A stretch of DNA of 64,000 nucleotides from Catellatospora tritici (GCF_019083965.1 NZ_JAHRCY010000002.1:496001-560000), one strand, 5' to 3'. Shown: positions 27,301-35,506, counted from the first letter of the stretch. The notes: generated by a model from the sequence alone, not told the origin. A program made the numbers and translations.

Positions 27301-27903
27301 TCAGCGCAGCTCCATTGGCGGTTCGATACCCGGTGGGCTCATCGTCGCCGCGATGAAGACGGCGGCGAAGCCTGCGGCCCTCATGATGCTCGCGCCCGTG
27401 AGGTCATCGAAGTCGGCGACCGCCAGGTCGTTGTCCTTGGTCATGGCCCCGAACACCGCGAAGTACAGTCGTGCCTCCGGGTACCGCGATCTCAGCTCCT
27501 GCGCGAGATATCCGACGACGTCGGCATGCTTGACCTCGAAGTCGCAGATGACGATCGTGGGCGCCGCGCCCGCCTCGGGAAAGAAGGACTGACCGTCCAG
27601 CGCGATGTCGTCGCGCACCTTGTTGCACTTCAGATAGCCGATCGGACAACGGGAGAACTGTCCCGAGGCCAGGAAGGTCGCCATGACCAACCCCGCCTCG
27701 TTCACTCCGAAACAGATGTCCACGTCAAGACGGTGACCGTGGTTCTTGATCTGCCGCGCCAACCGCTCGATCCCGTAGCCGAACGTCTCCCAATCCAGGT
27801 CAAGCAACTGACCGGGCTGTGGGTTGGGCAGTGAGAACGGCCGGATGACGGGGTTGCCGTCGCCGAGGACCGGCACGGTGAGCGCGAAGTCCGGCCCGGC
27901 CAT
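27301..27903 (-). CDS. phosphoribosyltransferase-like protein
   Basis: 200 residues. The pattern VDICFGVNEAGLVMATFLA (61-79) resembles the first PRTase strand-loop, and PTIVICDFEVKHADVVGYL (115-133) sits where the PRPP loop belongs. It lacks a clean DD-x-x-x-T-G-x-T motif, so PRPP binding is doubtful; a regulatory or altered enzyme is possible. No exact family recognised. The start ATG has only a weak GGAAC upstream. It overlaps the reading frame of the regulator gene by about 200 bp, which is unusual (see the regulator entry). Confidence 0.6.
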   Translation of the reverse strand: MAGPDFALTVPVLGDGNPVIRPFSLPNPQPGQLLDLDWETFGYGIERLARQIKNHGHRLDVDICFGVNEAGLVMATFLASGQFSRCPIGYLKCNKVRDDIALDGQSFFPEAGAAPTIVICDFEVKHADVVGYLAQELRSRYPEARLYFAVFGAMTKDNDLAVADFDDLTGASIMRAAGFAAVFIAATMSPPGIEPPMELR

Positions 27904-28424
27904 CTCTGTTCCGCCGACGACATACGCGCCTCGCGGCGGCGAGGCTGGCCAAGTAGCCTGTCGGCCTCATGTCTGCGCTGAGCGGGCACGCGCCTGAGCC
28001 CCAGCTGATCTTCTGGCGCAAGCCGCTCATAGGCCTCCGCAACGAGATCTCCCGGAGAGAGATCCTCCTCGGCAACCCCCAACGGGCCACGGCCGTACGC
28101 CATGGCCAGGATCAGCAGGCTCGCCAGCGGTGGAGCCGACCCGGCACCTCGACCGCGCGCCCACGTCTCCCAAGCTTTGATCGTGGTCCCACCGAGGCTG
28201 GTCTGATGGTCGGTGACCTCGTTGTACCTCGCCGCCGCCTGATCCTGGGAGAGTCCTGCCGCGTACCGATAGGCCTGGAGACTGGGAACGTCGCGGTGAC
28301 GATTCATCAGCTCGGTCGCGGCCAGCTTCACCGATCCCAGGTCCTGCCACAGTCGGCGCCCTTCCTGCGCGAGTTGCCGACCTCGTGTCTGTGGACTCTC
28401 CGCTCGCCTCGTGGCGACCGCCAT
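27702..28424 (-). CDS. Xre-like helix-turn-helix regulator, 3' end doubtful
   Basis: 240 residues if read to its stop. ATG 28424 has a strong GGGGAGGA site. Residues ~45-115 read as a helix-turn-helix regulator (PSLQAYRYAAGLSQDQAAARYNE ... TTIKAWETWA, in pieces). Past about residue 140 the sequence becomes Arg/Ser-rich and looks like translation out of frame, and the last ~200 bp overlap the PRTase-like gene. Either a frameshift (natural or sequencing) near 27990-28040 hides the true stop, or the overlap is real. One shifted frame would end within ~20 codons near 27984. Confidence 0.6.
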   Translation of the reverse strand: MAVATRRAESPQTRGRQLAQEGRRLWQDLGSVKLAATELMNRHRDVPSLQAYRYAAGLSQDQAAARYNEVTDHQTSLGGTTIKAWETWARGRGAGSAPPLASLLILAMAYGRGPLGVAEEDLSPGDLVAEAYERLAPEDQLGLRRVPAQRRHEADRLLGQPRRREARMSSAEQRWPGRTSRSPCRSSATATPSSGRSHCPTHSPVSCLTWIGRRSATGSSGWRGRSRTTVTVLTWTSVSE

Positions 28425-28481
28425 CGTCCTCCCCCCGTCCGCATGATCCGTGTGCACCGATATCGATGCCACCCGACATTA

Positions 28482-28495
28482 CCCATTCGAATGGG
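28482..28495. promoter_or_regulatory. palindromic operator candidate in the regulator/zinc-ribbon spacer
   Basis: CCCATTCGAATGGG, a perfect 14-bp palindrome in an A+T-richer 199-bp divergent spacer between the Xre-like gene and the 28624 gene. Position and symmetry fit a dimeric repressor site; no binding evidence. Confidence 0.45.
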
Positions 28496-28623
28496 CAAAG
28501 AGTGGGACGCGACCGTCACGCTCGGAAAACGCCGCCCTTGGATCCGTGTGTCCTCGCTCCGACCAGCAGGTGTGCGCCACGCCGGGTGGCTGGCATGGTC
28601 ATACCGAGCCGAAGGGGGAACAG

Positions 28624-28857
28624 GTGCGGACGGACACGCCCATCGCCGAACGGGAGTTTCGCGAATATGCCGAGGCGCAGGCCGCCTACGGGCGGCGCCT
28701 GCTCCAGGCCCATCGGCGCGACGGTGTCGGGTGCTGCCGACACTGCGGCCGACCTCACCCCTGCGACGAGCGGGTACGAGGAGGACGGTTGATCGTGCAA
28801 TTCGAGGACTGGTTCGGTCACGAACCTGCACTCGTACGCCCATATCTGGGCCGCTGA
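28624..28857 (+). CDS. small zinc-ribbon-like protein
   Basis: 77 residues from GTG 28624 with a GAAGGGGGA ribosome site. Central motif GCCRHCGRPHPCDERVRGG gives three or four cysteines and a histidine in zinc-knuckle spacing. The N-terminal part is helical and charged (AEREFREYAEAQAAYGRRLL), the C-terminus acidic/aromatic. Family not recognised. Divergent from the Xre-like regulator and sharing its spacer, it is probably co-regulated with the PRTase/phosphatase genes. A perfect terminator follows immediately. Confidence 0.7.
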   Translation: MRTDTPIAEREFREYAEAQAAYGRRLLQAHRRDGVGCCRHCGRPHPCDERVRGGRLIVQFEDWFGHEPALVRPYLGR

Positions 28858-28860
28858 ACG

Positions 28861-28907
28861 CGGGCGCGTGCGTGCCCATGGCTCGCAACCGAGCACGCAC
28901 GCGCCCG
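28861..28907. terminator. bidirectional terminator between zinc-ribbon gene and M1 peptidase gene
   Basis: CGGGCGCGTGCGTGC (28861-28875) pairs exactly with GCACGCACGCGCCCG (28893-28907), then TCTTTC; convergent genes on both sides. Confidence 0.8.
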
Positions 28908-28915
28908 TCTTTCGC

Positions 28916-30358
28916 TCACTGCTCCGGGCGCTTGGCCTGGAAGAGCCAGGCGTCGAAGAAGGCGTCGAGATCCTGGCCGCTGATGCGTTCGGCCATCGCG
29001 ATGAACTGCTCGGTGGTGACGTTGCGGTCCTTGTTCTCCGAGGTCCAGGTCTTGAGGATGGTGAAGAACTTCTCGTCGCCGACCTTCTTGCGCAGCGCGT
29101 GCAGGGTCATGCCGCCGCGCTGGTAGACGCTGCCGGAGAAGAGATTCTCCTTGCCGGGCTCGCCGGGGGCGACGCGCCAGATCTGGTTGCCGGTGTCCTC
29201 GTACCGCCGGTCGAACTCGTCCTGGATCGTCGTCTCGCCGATGTGCTCGCCCCACATCCACTGGGCGTACGTCGCGAAGCCCTCGTTGAGCCAGATGTTG
29301 CGCCAGGTGTCGACCGACACGCTGTCGCCGAACCACTGGTGCGCCAGTTCGTGCGCGACGACCACGGTGTTCTGTCCGCGACTCCAGAACGCGTCGGAGT
29401 AGACCGGCCGGGTCTGGGTCTCCAGCGCGTAGCCGACCCGGTCGTCGTGGATGACGATGCCGCCGTAGGCGTCGAACGGATACGGCCCGAAGCTCTGCTC
29501 CAGAAAGTCGATGATCTCCGGGGTACGCGCCACCGCGGTGTCGACGTTCCCCCGCGGAATGCTCTGGGACACGGCCGTCAGCACCGGCTTGCCCTTGTGC
29601 TCGCTCTGCGCCACCCGGTACTTGCCGATCACGAACATGGACAGGTACGACGCCATCGGCGAGGTGACCTGCCAGTTCCAGGTGGTCCAGCCCGCGTCGT
29701 CCTGCTTGCCGCGCAGGATGCCGTTGCTCAGCGCCGACAGCCCCTTCGGCACCGTCAGCGCGATCGTGTACGTGGCCTTGTCACGCGGGTGGTCGTTGAC
29801 GGGGTACCAGGTCGTGGCCGACTCCGGCTCGCCGATGACGAAGGCGCCGTCGCTGGTGGAGAGCACGCCGGTGGCGCCCAGTTCGGGGCCGGTGATCGGG
29901 GTGGGGACGCCGCCGTAGGTGACCACGGTGACGAACTTCTGCCCGGTCGGGATCGCCGCGGGCACCGAGATGATCAGCTCGTCCTGTTTGCGGGCCGTGG
30001 TGGCGGCCTTGCCGTCCACGGTGACCTGCTCGACAGAGAGCCCGTGCAGGTCGAGGTGGTAGCGGGTGAGCACCTCGGTGGCGGTCGCGGTCACGGTGGC
30101 GACGCCGGTGAGGCGGTCGCTGGCCGGGTCGTACTTGACCTTGAGGTCGTACGAGTCGACGTCGTAGCCGCTGTTGCCGTAGCCCGGGTAGTAGGGGTCA
30201 CCGGCGCTGCCCAGGTCGGCCGCTGCCGCCGGGGCGGCCGAAGGCTCGGGGAAGCCGCCGGTCGGGCCGGTGAACAGCGGTTCCTTGGTCGCCGTGCAAC
30301 CCGCGGCGAGCAGTACGGCCGCTCCCGTGGCGACGGCGATCCCGGCGCGCTTGGTCAT
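28916..30358 (-). CDS. M1 family metallopeptidase lipoprotein
   Basis: 480 residues. Signal peptide with lipobox LLAAGC, so anchored outside the membrane. The N-terminal beta domain runs from ~residue 60 to 250. The gluzincin catalytic motif HELAHQWFG is followed 18 residues later by NEGFA, giving the third zinc ligand, complete for an active M1 aminopeptidase. The usual GAMEN exopeptidase motif is not obvious; the equivalent position reads GGIVIHDD, so specificity may differ. It is shorter than PepN (~850) because the C-terminal helical domain is truncated, as in many actinobacterial M1 lipoproteins. Confidence 0.88.
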   Translation of the reverse strand: MTKRAGIAVATGAAVLLAAGCTATKEPLFTGPTGGFPEPSAAPAAAADLGSAGDPYYPGYGNSGYDVDSYDLKVKYDPASDRLTGVATVTATATEVLTRYHLDLHGLSVEQVTVDGKAATTARKQDELIISVPAAIPTGQKFVTVVTYGGVPTPITGPELGATGVLSTSDGAFVIGEPESATTWYPVNDHPRDKATYTIALTVPKGLSALSNGILRGKQDDAGWTTWNWQVTSPMASYLSMFVIGKYRVAQSEHKGKPVLTAVSQSIPRGNVDTAVARTPEIIDFLEQSFGPYPFDAYGGIVIHDDRVGYALETQTRPVYSDAFWSRGQNTVVVAHELAHQWFGDSVSVDTWRNIWLNEGFATYAQWMWGEHIGETTIQDEFDRRYEDTGNQIWRVAPGEPGKENLFSGSVYQRGGMTLHALRKKVGDEKFFTILKTWTSENKDRNVTTEQFIAMAERISGQDLDAFFDAWLFQAKRPEQ

Positions 30359-30488
30359 GAGCCCCTCCCAGTGTCACGACTTACCCAGACTCTATGACCT
30401 CCTGGCCACGACCTGCGTTGCCACCGCAAAGGTCACGACTCGGCACCGCCCCGACCCCCTTGGCGCGCGCCCGGACGGGCGGACGACG

Positions 30489-30553
30489 AAGATCGCCGCC
30501 GGCGGCCGGAACCCGCTCCTGGGCAGCACATTCCGACCGCGAGCTGCGATCTT
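30489..30553. repeat. hairpin repeat, family 3, copy 1
   Basis: AAGATCGCCGC...CGG at the left pairs with a right arm ending GCTGCGATCTT. It stands head to tail with a second hairpin sharing the AAGATCGC ends. Together they fill most of the 306-base gap 30359-30664; nothing else is seen there. Confidence 0.65.
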
Positions 30554-30571
30554 CCTCCTGGGCTCACGCGA

Positions 30572-30635
30572 AAGATCGCCGTCTCCGGTCCGATGCGCGC
30601 TGTGGGCGCAGACCTTGGCCGGAGACAGCGATCTT
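30572..30635. repeat. hairpin repeat, family 3, copy 2
   Basis: AAGATCGCCGTCTCCGG (30572-30588) pairs with CCGGAGACAGCGATCTT (30619-30635) with one mismatch. It lies 30 bases beyond the guaB3 stop and can serve as its terminator. Confidence 0.75.
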
Positions 30636-30664
30636 GGAGCCGAGCTGCGGCGCCCAGCCGACCG

Positions 30665-31816
30665 TCAGGGCCGGTCGAGCATCAGGCCGACCTTCTGGAA
30701 CTCCTTGAGGTCGCGGTAGCCGCACTTGGCCATGGCCCGCTTGAGACCGCCGAACAGGTTGAGCAGGCCGTCGGGGTCGGTCGCGGGCCCGAACAGCACC
30801 TCCTCCAGGGTGCCCATCGGCTCGGCGGTGAAGCCGATCGAGCCGCGCGGCAGCTTCGGGTGGCTGGCCGACGGGTGCCACCACAGGCCGCCACCGGGCG
30901 CGCCCTCGGCCAGCGACAGCGGCGCGCCGAGCATGACCGCGTCGGCGCCGCAGCCCAGGGCCTTGGCGATGTCGCCGGAGGTGTGCAGGTCACCGTCGGC
31001 GATGAGGTGGACGTACCGGCCGCCGGTCTCGTCGAGGTAGTCGCGGCGGGCCGCGGCGGCGTCGGCGATCGCGGTGGCCATCGGCACCCGGATGCCGAGC
31101 ACGGTGTCGGTGGTGGACAGGTGGTCGGCACCGATGCCGACGATGACCCCGGCCGCGCCGGTACGCATCAGGTGCAGCGCGGTCTGGTAGTTGGTGCAGC
31201 CGCCGACGATGACCGGCAGGTCCAGGTCGGCGATGAACTCCTTCAGGTTCAGCGGCTCGTCCACGGTCGACACGTGCTCGGCCGAGACGATGGTGCCCTG
31301 GATGACCAGCAGGTCCACGCCGGAGTCCAGGATGACCGGAGCGAGCGCGAGGGTGTGCTGCGGCGACACCCGTACCGCGACGGTGACGCCGCCGCCGGAC
31401 TTGGCGGCCAGGTCACGCATCTCGCGGACCCGCTCGGCGATCAGCTCCGGCTTGATCGGCTCGGCGGCGTACAGCTGCTGCAGCCGACCGGTCATGTTGT
31501 CGTCGTCGCCCTCACGCGCGGCGTGCGCGAGCTCGGCCAGCAGCTTGCTCGGGTCCTCGTAGCGGGTCCACAGACCCTCGACGTTGAGGATGCCCAGGCC
31601 GCCGAGCCTACCCAGCGCGACCGCGTTGGCCGGGCTCATGGTGGCGTCGGACGGGTGCGCCACGCACGGGATGCCGAAGCGGTATGCGTCGAGCTGCCAG
31701 TTCGTCGAGACGTCGTCCACGTCCCGGGTGCGGCGTGTCGGCACGATGGCGATGTCATCGAGGTGGTAGCCGCGCTGCGCGGTCTTGCCCAGGCCGATCT
31801 CGACGATGTCTCGCAC
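30665..31816 (-). CDS. guaB3: GuaB3 family IMP dehydrogenase-related protein
   Basis: 383 residues from GTG 31816, preceded by GGAGGAG at 6 nt. A TIM-barrel of the IMPDH/GMP reductase class: phosphate-binding AGVIVGIGADH and ADGDLHTSGDIAKALGCGADAVMLGAPL. The CBS pair of true GuaB is absent, which defines GuaB3. The expected catalytic-cysteine loop is altered around GIGADHLSTT. Actinobacterial GuaB3 was long called a second IMP dehydrogenase; recent family studies treat it as GMP reductase-like (from memory). No guaB2 neighbour is seen although the two are often adjacent. Confidence 0.87.
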   Translation of the reverse strand: MRDIVEIGLGKTAQRGYHLDDIAIVPTRRTRDVDDVSTNWQLDAYRFGIPCVAHPSDATMSPANAVALGRLGGLGILNVEGLWTRYEDPSKLLAELAHAAREGDDDNMTGRLQQLYAAEPIKPELIAERVREMRDLAAKSGGGVTVAVRVSPQHTLALAPVILDSGVDLLVIQGTIVSAEHVSTVDEPLNLKEFIADLDLPVIVGGCTNYQTALHLMRTGAAGVIVGIGADHLSTTDTVLGIRVPMATAIADAAAARRDYLDETGGRYVHLIADGDLHTSGDIAKALGCGADAVMLGAPLSLAEGAPGGGLWWHPSASHPKLPRGSIGFTAEPMGTLEEVLFGPATDPDGLLNLFGGLKRAMAKCGYRDLKEFQKVGLMLDRP

Positions 31817-32079
31817 GGGTATCTCCTCCGCGGTCCAGTTGAACAAACGCTACCGCGAGGCCGGTTCGCCGGGCACGAGCAGGACGGTCGTCGCCGGTGC
31901 GGCCTGGTGGAGTCTCGCGGGCACATCCCCGTTCCCCGGCGGCTCGCCCTGAAACGGGCAATCGCGGGGCAACGGGACGTGATGCATGCTACCGGTGAGC
32001 TGACCTGCGCCGGACCAGCCGGTACGGGCTGTCGGGAAGCGGGCCTGTGTCTGCGCCCCCACTGCCGCGTGCGGGAGAC

Positions 32080-32085
32080 TAACGT
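32080..32085 (+). promoter_or_regulatory. -10 box TAACGT of DUF5319 gene
   Basis: TAACGT ends 6 nt before the GTG at 32092, consistent with a leaderless mRNA. Confidence 0.45.
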
Positions 32086-32091
32086 GAAGGG

Positions 32092-32469
32092 GTGCACGAC
32101 GAGCCCATTGATCCGTTCCACGGCGACCCGGCCGACCCCACCGCGGGTCTGGACGACCCCGAGGGTGACGCGTACGGCGAACTCTCGACGCAGGAACGCG
32201 CCGACCTCCTGGCCGACCTGGCCGAACTGGAGGTCTACCAGGTGCTGCTGTCCCCGAAGGGCATTCGGGGGCTCGTCGTCGACTGTGAGGACTGCCGCGA
32301 ACCGCACTACTTCGACTGGGACCTGCTGCGGGGCAACCTGCGGCACCTGCTCGACTCGGGCCGACCGCGAGTGCACGAGCCCGCCTACGATCCCGACCCC
32401 GACCACTATGTGACCTGGGAGTACGCGCGCGGCTACGCCGACGCGGTGGACGACATGGTCGAAGACTGA
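32092..32469 (+). CDS. DUF5319 family acidic protein
   Basis: 125 residues, very acidic. Contains the family-like core LLSPKGIRGLVVDCEDCREP followed by HYFDWDLLRGNLRHLL; the CxxC pair could bind metal. The protein is conserved beside guaB/sigma-factor/bldM genes in actinobacteria, function unknown. GTG start fixed by the upstream TAACGT box. Lies tail-to-tail with the BldM-like gene and divergent from guaB3; the 275-base spacer 31817-32091 shows no further gene. Confidence 0.8.
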   Translation: MHDEPIDPFHGDPADPTAGLDDPEGDAYGELSTQERADLLADLAELEVYQVLLSPKGIRGLVVDCEDCREPHYFDWDLLRGNLRHLLDSGRPRVHEPAYDPDPDHYVTWEYARGYADAVDDMVED

Positions 32470-32545
32470 GCCGAAAGTCGAGATTTTCCACCCGCCGGCC
32501 GGGTTTAGACGGGGAGGCGGCGGGTAGCGCACCGGGGTGGAGTCC

Positions 32546-33316
32546 CTAGAACACCAGTCCGGCCCGGAAGCCAGCGGCGACCGCGTGGGCGCGGTCGCGC
32601 GCGCCCAGCTTGCGGAACAGCCGGCGGGCGTGGGTCTTCACGGTGTCCTCGGAGACGAACAGGTCGCGGCCGATCTCGGCGTTGCTCTGACCGTCTGCCA
32701 TACCCCGCAGGACCTGCAGTTCGCGCTCGGTCAGCGTGACCGAGCGGGCCGGGCGCATCGGCTGGCCGACCTGCTCGCCGGGCAGATCGCCACGCTGGGC
32801 GGGCACGACCGCGGCCGCGGATGTGCCGCCCTGGCGGCCGGGATAGGGGTTCGCCACCCCCGGACCGGCGGGCAGCGGTCGACCCGCCTGTCTGGCGGCA
32901 CCCGCCATCACCCCGGCGACGGCGGGACGCACCGCCTCGGTACGCGCGGCCGGTCTGCTGACCAGCAGCAACGCCTTGGCGGCGGTGCTGACCGGATCCG
33001 GATCGGTGCCGCCGATCAGCCCCCGGGCCCCGGCCCGGATGGCTGCCTGCGCGGCGGCCGGCTCCTCCGGGCCGAACAGCACCAGCTGCGCGTGCGGCAC
33101 GGCGGCGAGCACCTTGCGGGTGAAGCCGACGGTGTCCGGGCGAGTGAGCGCGGTGTCGGCCAGCACGATCCCGGCCGGGAACGTGGCCAACTGCGCTATC
33201 GCCTCGACGGCGTTGGTCGCGGTACGCACCCCTGCGGCAATCCCCAGCCGCTCGGCACAGGTCGCGATCGTGGCCGCAGCCGTGGTGGTGCGGACGCAAA
33301 CGAGGACGGTCTGCAC
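32546..33316 (-). CDS. bldM: BldM-like LuxR-family developmental regulator with atypical receiver
   Basis: 256 residues from GTG 33316 with a GAGAGGGGG site. The C-terminal LuxR domain (TERELQVLRGMADGQSNAEI, then GRDLFVSEDTVKTHARRLFRKLG and RDRAHAVAAGFRAGL) is nearly identical to Streptomyces BldM as I remember it. The receiver keeps an aspartate at residue 54 (VLADTAL) but the N-terminal acidic pair is replaced by VCVRTTT, so ordinary phosphorylation is unlikely. A ~70-residue Pro/Gly/Ala linker separates the domains. Neighbour whiD and nearby groESL match the Streptomyces order. BldM partners with WhiI in sporulation control there. Confidence 0.75.
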   Translation of the reverse strand: MQTVLVCVRTTTAAATIATCAERLGIAAGVRTATNAVEAIAQLATFPAGIVLADTALTRPDTVGFTRKVLAAVPHAQLVLFGPEEPAAAQAAIRAGARGLIGGTDPDPVSTAAKALLLVSRPAARTEAVRPAVAGVMAGAARQAGRPLPAGPGVANPYPGRQGGTSAAAVVPAQRGDLPGEQVGQPMRPARSVTLTERELQVLRGMADGQSNAEIGRDLFVSEDTVKTHARRLFRKLGARDRAHAVAAGFRAGLVF

Positions 33317-33517
33317 GGTGATCCCCCTCTCTCCTGCGAAGAAGACCACGAGACACCCAGATCATTACGCACTTTCCGGGGATTCCGTCGAAAACTCAGT
33401 CCAGCTCTACCTGATCATCCACTCGATGGCGACAAGCGGACGTACGAGGAGTAACGTGCTGACGTTGTCCCAAATCTCTTCGCTTGTCCTCAAGCCTCCC
33501 ATCCCCTAGGAGGTCAG

Positions 33518-33889
33518 ATGGCCCACTTCCGCAGACTCCCCGGTCCGATAGCCGACGTTTGGGACTGGCAGCATCACGGAGCGTGTAGAGGACGTGACAG
33601 CCTGCAGTTCTTCCACCCCGATGGTGAGCGGGGCTCATCTAGGGGCCGCCGGGAGACCGCCGCGAAGAAGGTGTGCGGCTCCTGCCCTGTACGCGCCGAG
33701 TGCGCCGCCCACGCCTTGACCACCCGCGAGCCGTACGGCGTGTGGGGTGGTTTCACCGAGCACGAGCGGCACCGCCTGCTGCAGATCGGCTGGCGCGACG
33801 TCGTCGACCGCTGCGGTGCCCGCGTCGACGTCAAGCGGCTGGAGGCTCGACTGGAGCCCGAGCCCGAATTCAGCGCACCTGCACGCTGA
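33518..33889 (+). CDS. whiD: WhiB-family iron-sulfur regulator, WhiD/WhiB3 type
   Basis: 123 residues; ATG preceded by AGGAGGT. Four cluster cysteines: ACRGRD, then VCGSCPVRAEC (C-x2-C-x5-C), followed by the G(V/I)WGG turn EPYGVWGGFTEHER. The N-terminus RLPGPIADVWDWQ is characteristic of WhiD/WhiB3. Wbl proteins carry a [4Fe-4S] cluster and act with the principal sigma factor; WhiD is needed for spore maturation in Streptomyces and WhiB3 senses redox in mycobacteria. Divergent from the bldM-like gene (201-bp shared spacer). Its 3' end overlaps the next, convergent gene by 20 bp. Confidence 0.88.
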   Translation: MAHFRRLPGPIADVWDWQHHGACRGRDSLQFFHPDGERGSSRGRRETAAKKVCGSCPVRAECAAHALTTREPYGVWGGFTEHERHRLLQIGWRDVVDRCGARVDVKRLEARLEPEPEFSAPAR

Positions 33890-35381
33890 TCGTGTGCCAG
33901 CCCTGCGCACCGTCGGGGAACGGGTCGGCCCGGTCCTCGGGCTGCAGCGCCCCGGTCGAATCGGCGGCACGCACCGAGATGGTGTGACTGCCGGGCGTCG
34001 CCTTCCACGGCAGACTCCACTGGCGCCAGGTGTCGGGACCGACCGTTCCGGCCAGCGTGGCCGGTTCCCACGGACCCTCGTCCACCCGCACCTCGACCAC
34101 CGACACCCCGCGGTGCTGCGCCCAGGCCACCCCGGCGATCATCGTGTCGCCGGGTGAGACCGTGCCGAACGCCTTGGGCGCGTCGATACGCGACTCGGTC
34201 TTGATCGGCCCCTGCGCGGCCCAGCCCTTGCGCACCCAGTACGCGTCGAAGTCGGCGAAGGAGCTCAGCTCCATCTCGGTGATCCATTTGCAGGCGCTGA
34301 CGTAGCCGTACAGGCCGGGCACCACCATGCGGACCGGGAAGCCGTGGTCGACCGGCAGCGGCTCGCCGTTCATGGCGAAGGCGAGGATCGCGTCGCGACC
34401 GTCGCGCAGCACCGAGGTCGGGGTGCCGCAGGTCCAGCCGTCGACCGACCGGCTGACCACCTGGTCGGCCCCGTCGAGCGGGCCCGCCTCGTCCAGCAGG
34501 TCCTTGACCGGCACGCCGAGCCAGCGGGCGTTGCCGACCAGGTCGCCGCCGACCTCGTTGGAGACGCAGGTCAGCGTGACGTACCGCTCCACGGTCGGCC
34601 GGGCCAGCAACTCCCGCAGGGTCAGCTCCATCGGCCGGGCCACCCGCCCATGAATGCGCAGTCGCCACGAGTCCGGGTCGACTTGCGGCACGACCAGCGC
34701 GGTGTCGATGCGGTAGAAGACGTCGTTGCCGGTGACGTACGAGGACAGGCCCGAGACGGGCGGATCGACCGTCGCGGGCAGCGCCGGAGCCGGGCTGCCC
34801 GGTGTCGGCAGGGCGAGCTGCTCCCGGGCCGCCTGCACGTCGCGGCGCGACGACAAGGACCGGCCCAGGAACCCGGCGACCGCGGCACCACCCGCGCCGA
34901 GCAGCGCGAACCGCAGGAACCGGCGGCGGGCGGCGGGGGCGGCGGCGTCCGCCTCGGCGGTCTGCGCCGCGCCCAGCAGCCAGTGCAGCACCGCGATCGC
35001 GGCGGCGGAGCCGATCACGGTCGGCAGCAGCGCCAGCGGGCCCGCGTTGGGGCGGGTCACCGCCGCGGCCACGCCGACCAGGGCGAACAGGCCGATGCCC
35101 GCGACGCCCCAGCGGAAGTCGCGCCGCGCGAGCAGGCCCACCACGGCCGCGAAGGCGGCCAGTAGGAGCACGGTGCCGGTGAGCAGGGCGACTTTGTCGT
35201 ACACCCCGAAGAGCTGGATCGCGACGTGCTTGACCGCCTCCGGGGTGGCGTCGATGACCGCCCCGCCCACCGCGATCAGCGGCGAGGTACGCGGCCCGGT
35301 GAACACCGCGACCAACTCCGCCACGCCCAGCGCCACCGCCGCCGAGACCAACCCCGCGGTCATCGCCCGCACCCGAGTCAT
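33870..35381 (-). CDS. membrane-anchored molybdopterin oxidoreductase (sulfite oxidase family)
   Basis: 503 residues. Four to five membrane segments (~residues 8-160) precede a twin-arginine-like RRRFLRFALLG stretch, then the sulfite-oxidase molybdopterin fold: the molybdenum-ligand cysteine in YVTLTCVSNEVGG and later GYVSACKWITEMEL. The C-terminal Mo-co dimerisation domain starts near TKSRI/GDTMIAGVAWA. No haem domain is present. Substrate unknown. ATG 35381 (or the adjacent GTG 35384) is chosen as the start; the upstream in-frame codons are non-hydrophobic. Converges on whiD with a 20-bp overlap. Confidence 0.83.
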   Translation of the reverse strand: MTRVRAMTAGLVSAAVALGVAELVAVFTGPRTSPLIAVGGAVIDATPEAVKHVAIQLFGVYDKVALLTGTVLLLAAFAAVVGLLARRDFRWGVAGIGLFALVGVAAAVTRPNAGPLALLPTVIGSAAAIAVLHWLLGAAQTAEADAAAPAARRRFLRFALLGAGGAAVAGFLGRSLSSRRDVQAAREQLALPTPGSPAPALPATVDPPVSGLSSYVTGNDVFYRIDTALVVPQVDPDSWRLRIHGRVARPMELTLRELLARPTVERYVTLTCVSNEVGGDLVGNARWLGVPVKDLLDEAGPLDGADQVVSRSVDGWTCGTPTSVLRDGRDAILAFAMNGEPLPVDHGFPVRMVVPGLYGYVSACKWITEMELSSFADFDAYWVRKGWAAQGPIKTESRIDAPKAFGTVSPGDTMIAGVAWAQHRGVSVVEVRVDEGPWEPATLAGTVGPDTWRQWSLPWKATPGSHTISVRAADSTGALQPEDRADPFPDGAQGWHTISVQVR

Positions 35382-35506
35382 CACGCCCCCAGTCTGCGCG
35401 CCGCGGCTCCCGATGAACATGACCGCAGGCATTACCGATCACTTACCGCTGATTCGTCGCCGCGGCCGGACCGGCTTGGTACATCAAGCCCCGGCTTGGC
35501 CGGAGA

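Noticed and set aside
24559..28857. Natural-product gene cluster including the GMC enzyme
   Set aside because: No synthase, carrier protein, terpene cyclase or lanthipeptide gene nearby; flanks are housekeeping genes.
31817..32091. Small coding frame between guaB3 and DUF5319
   Set aside because: Open frames here lack ribosome sites and read as Arg/Pro-rich; more likely a two-promoter spacer.
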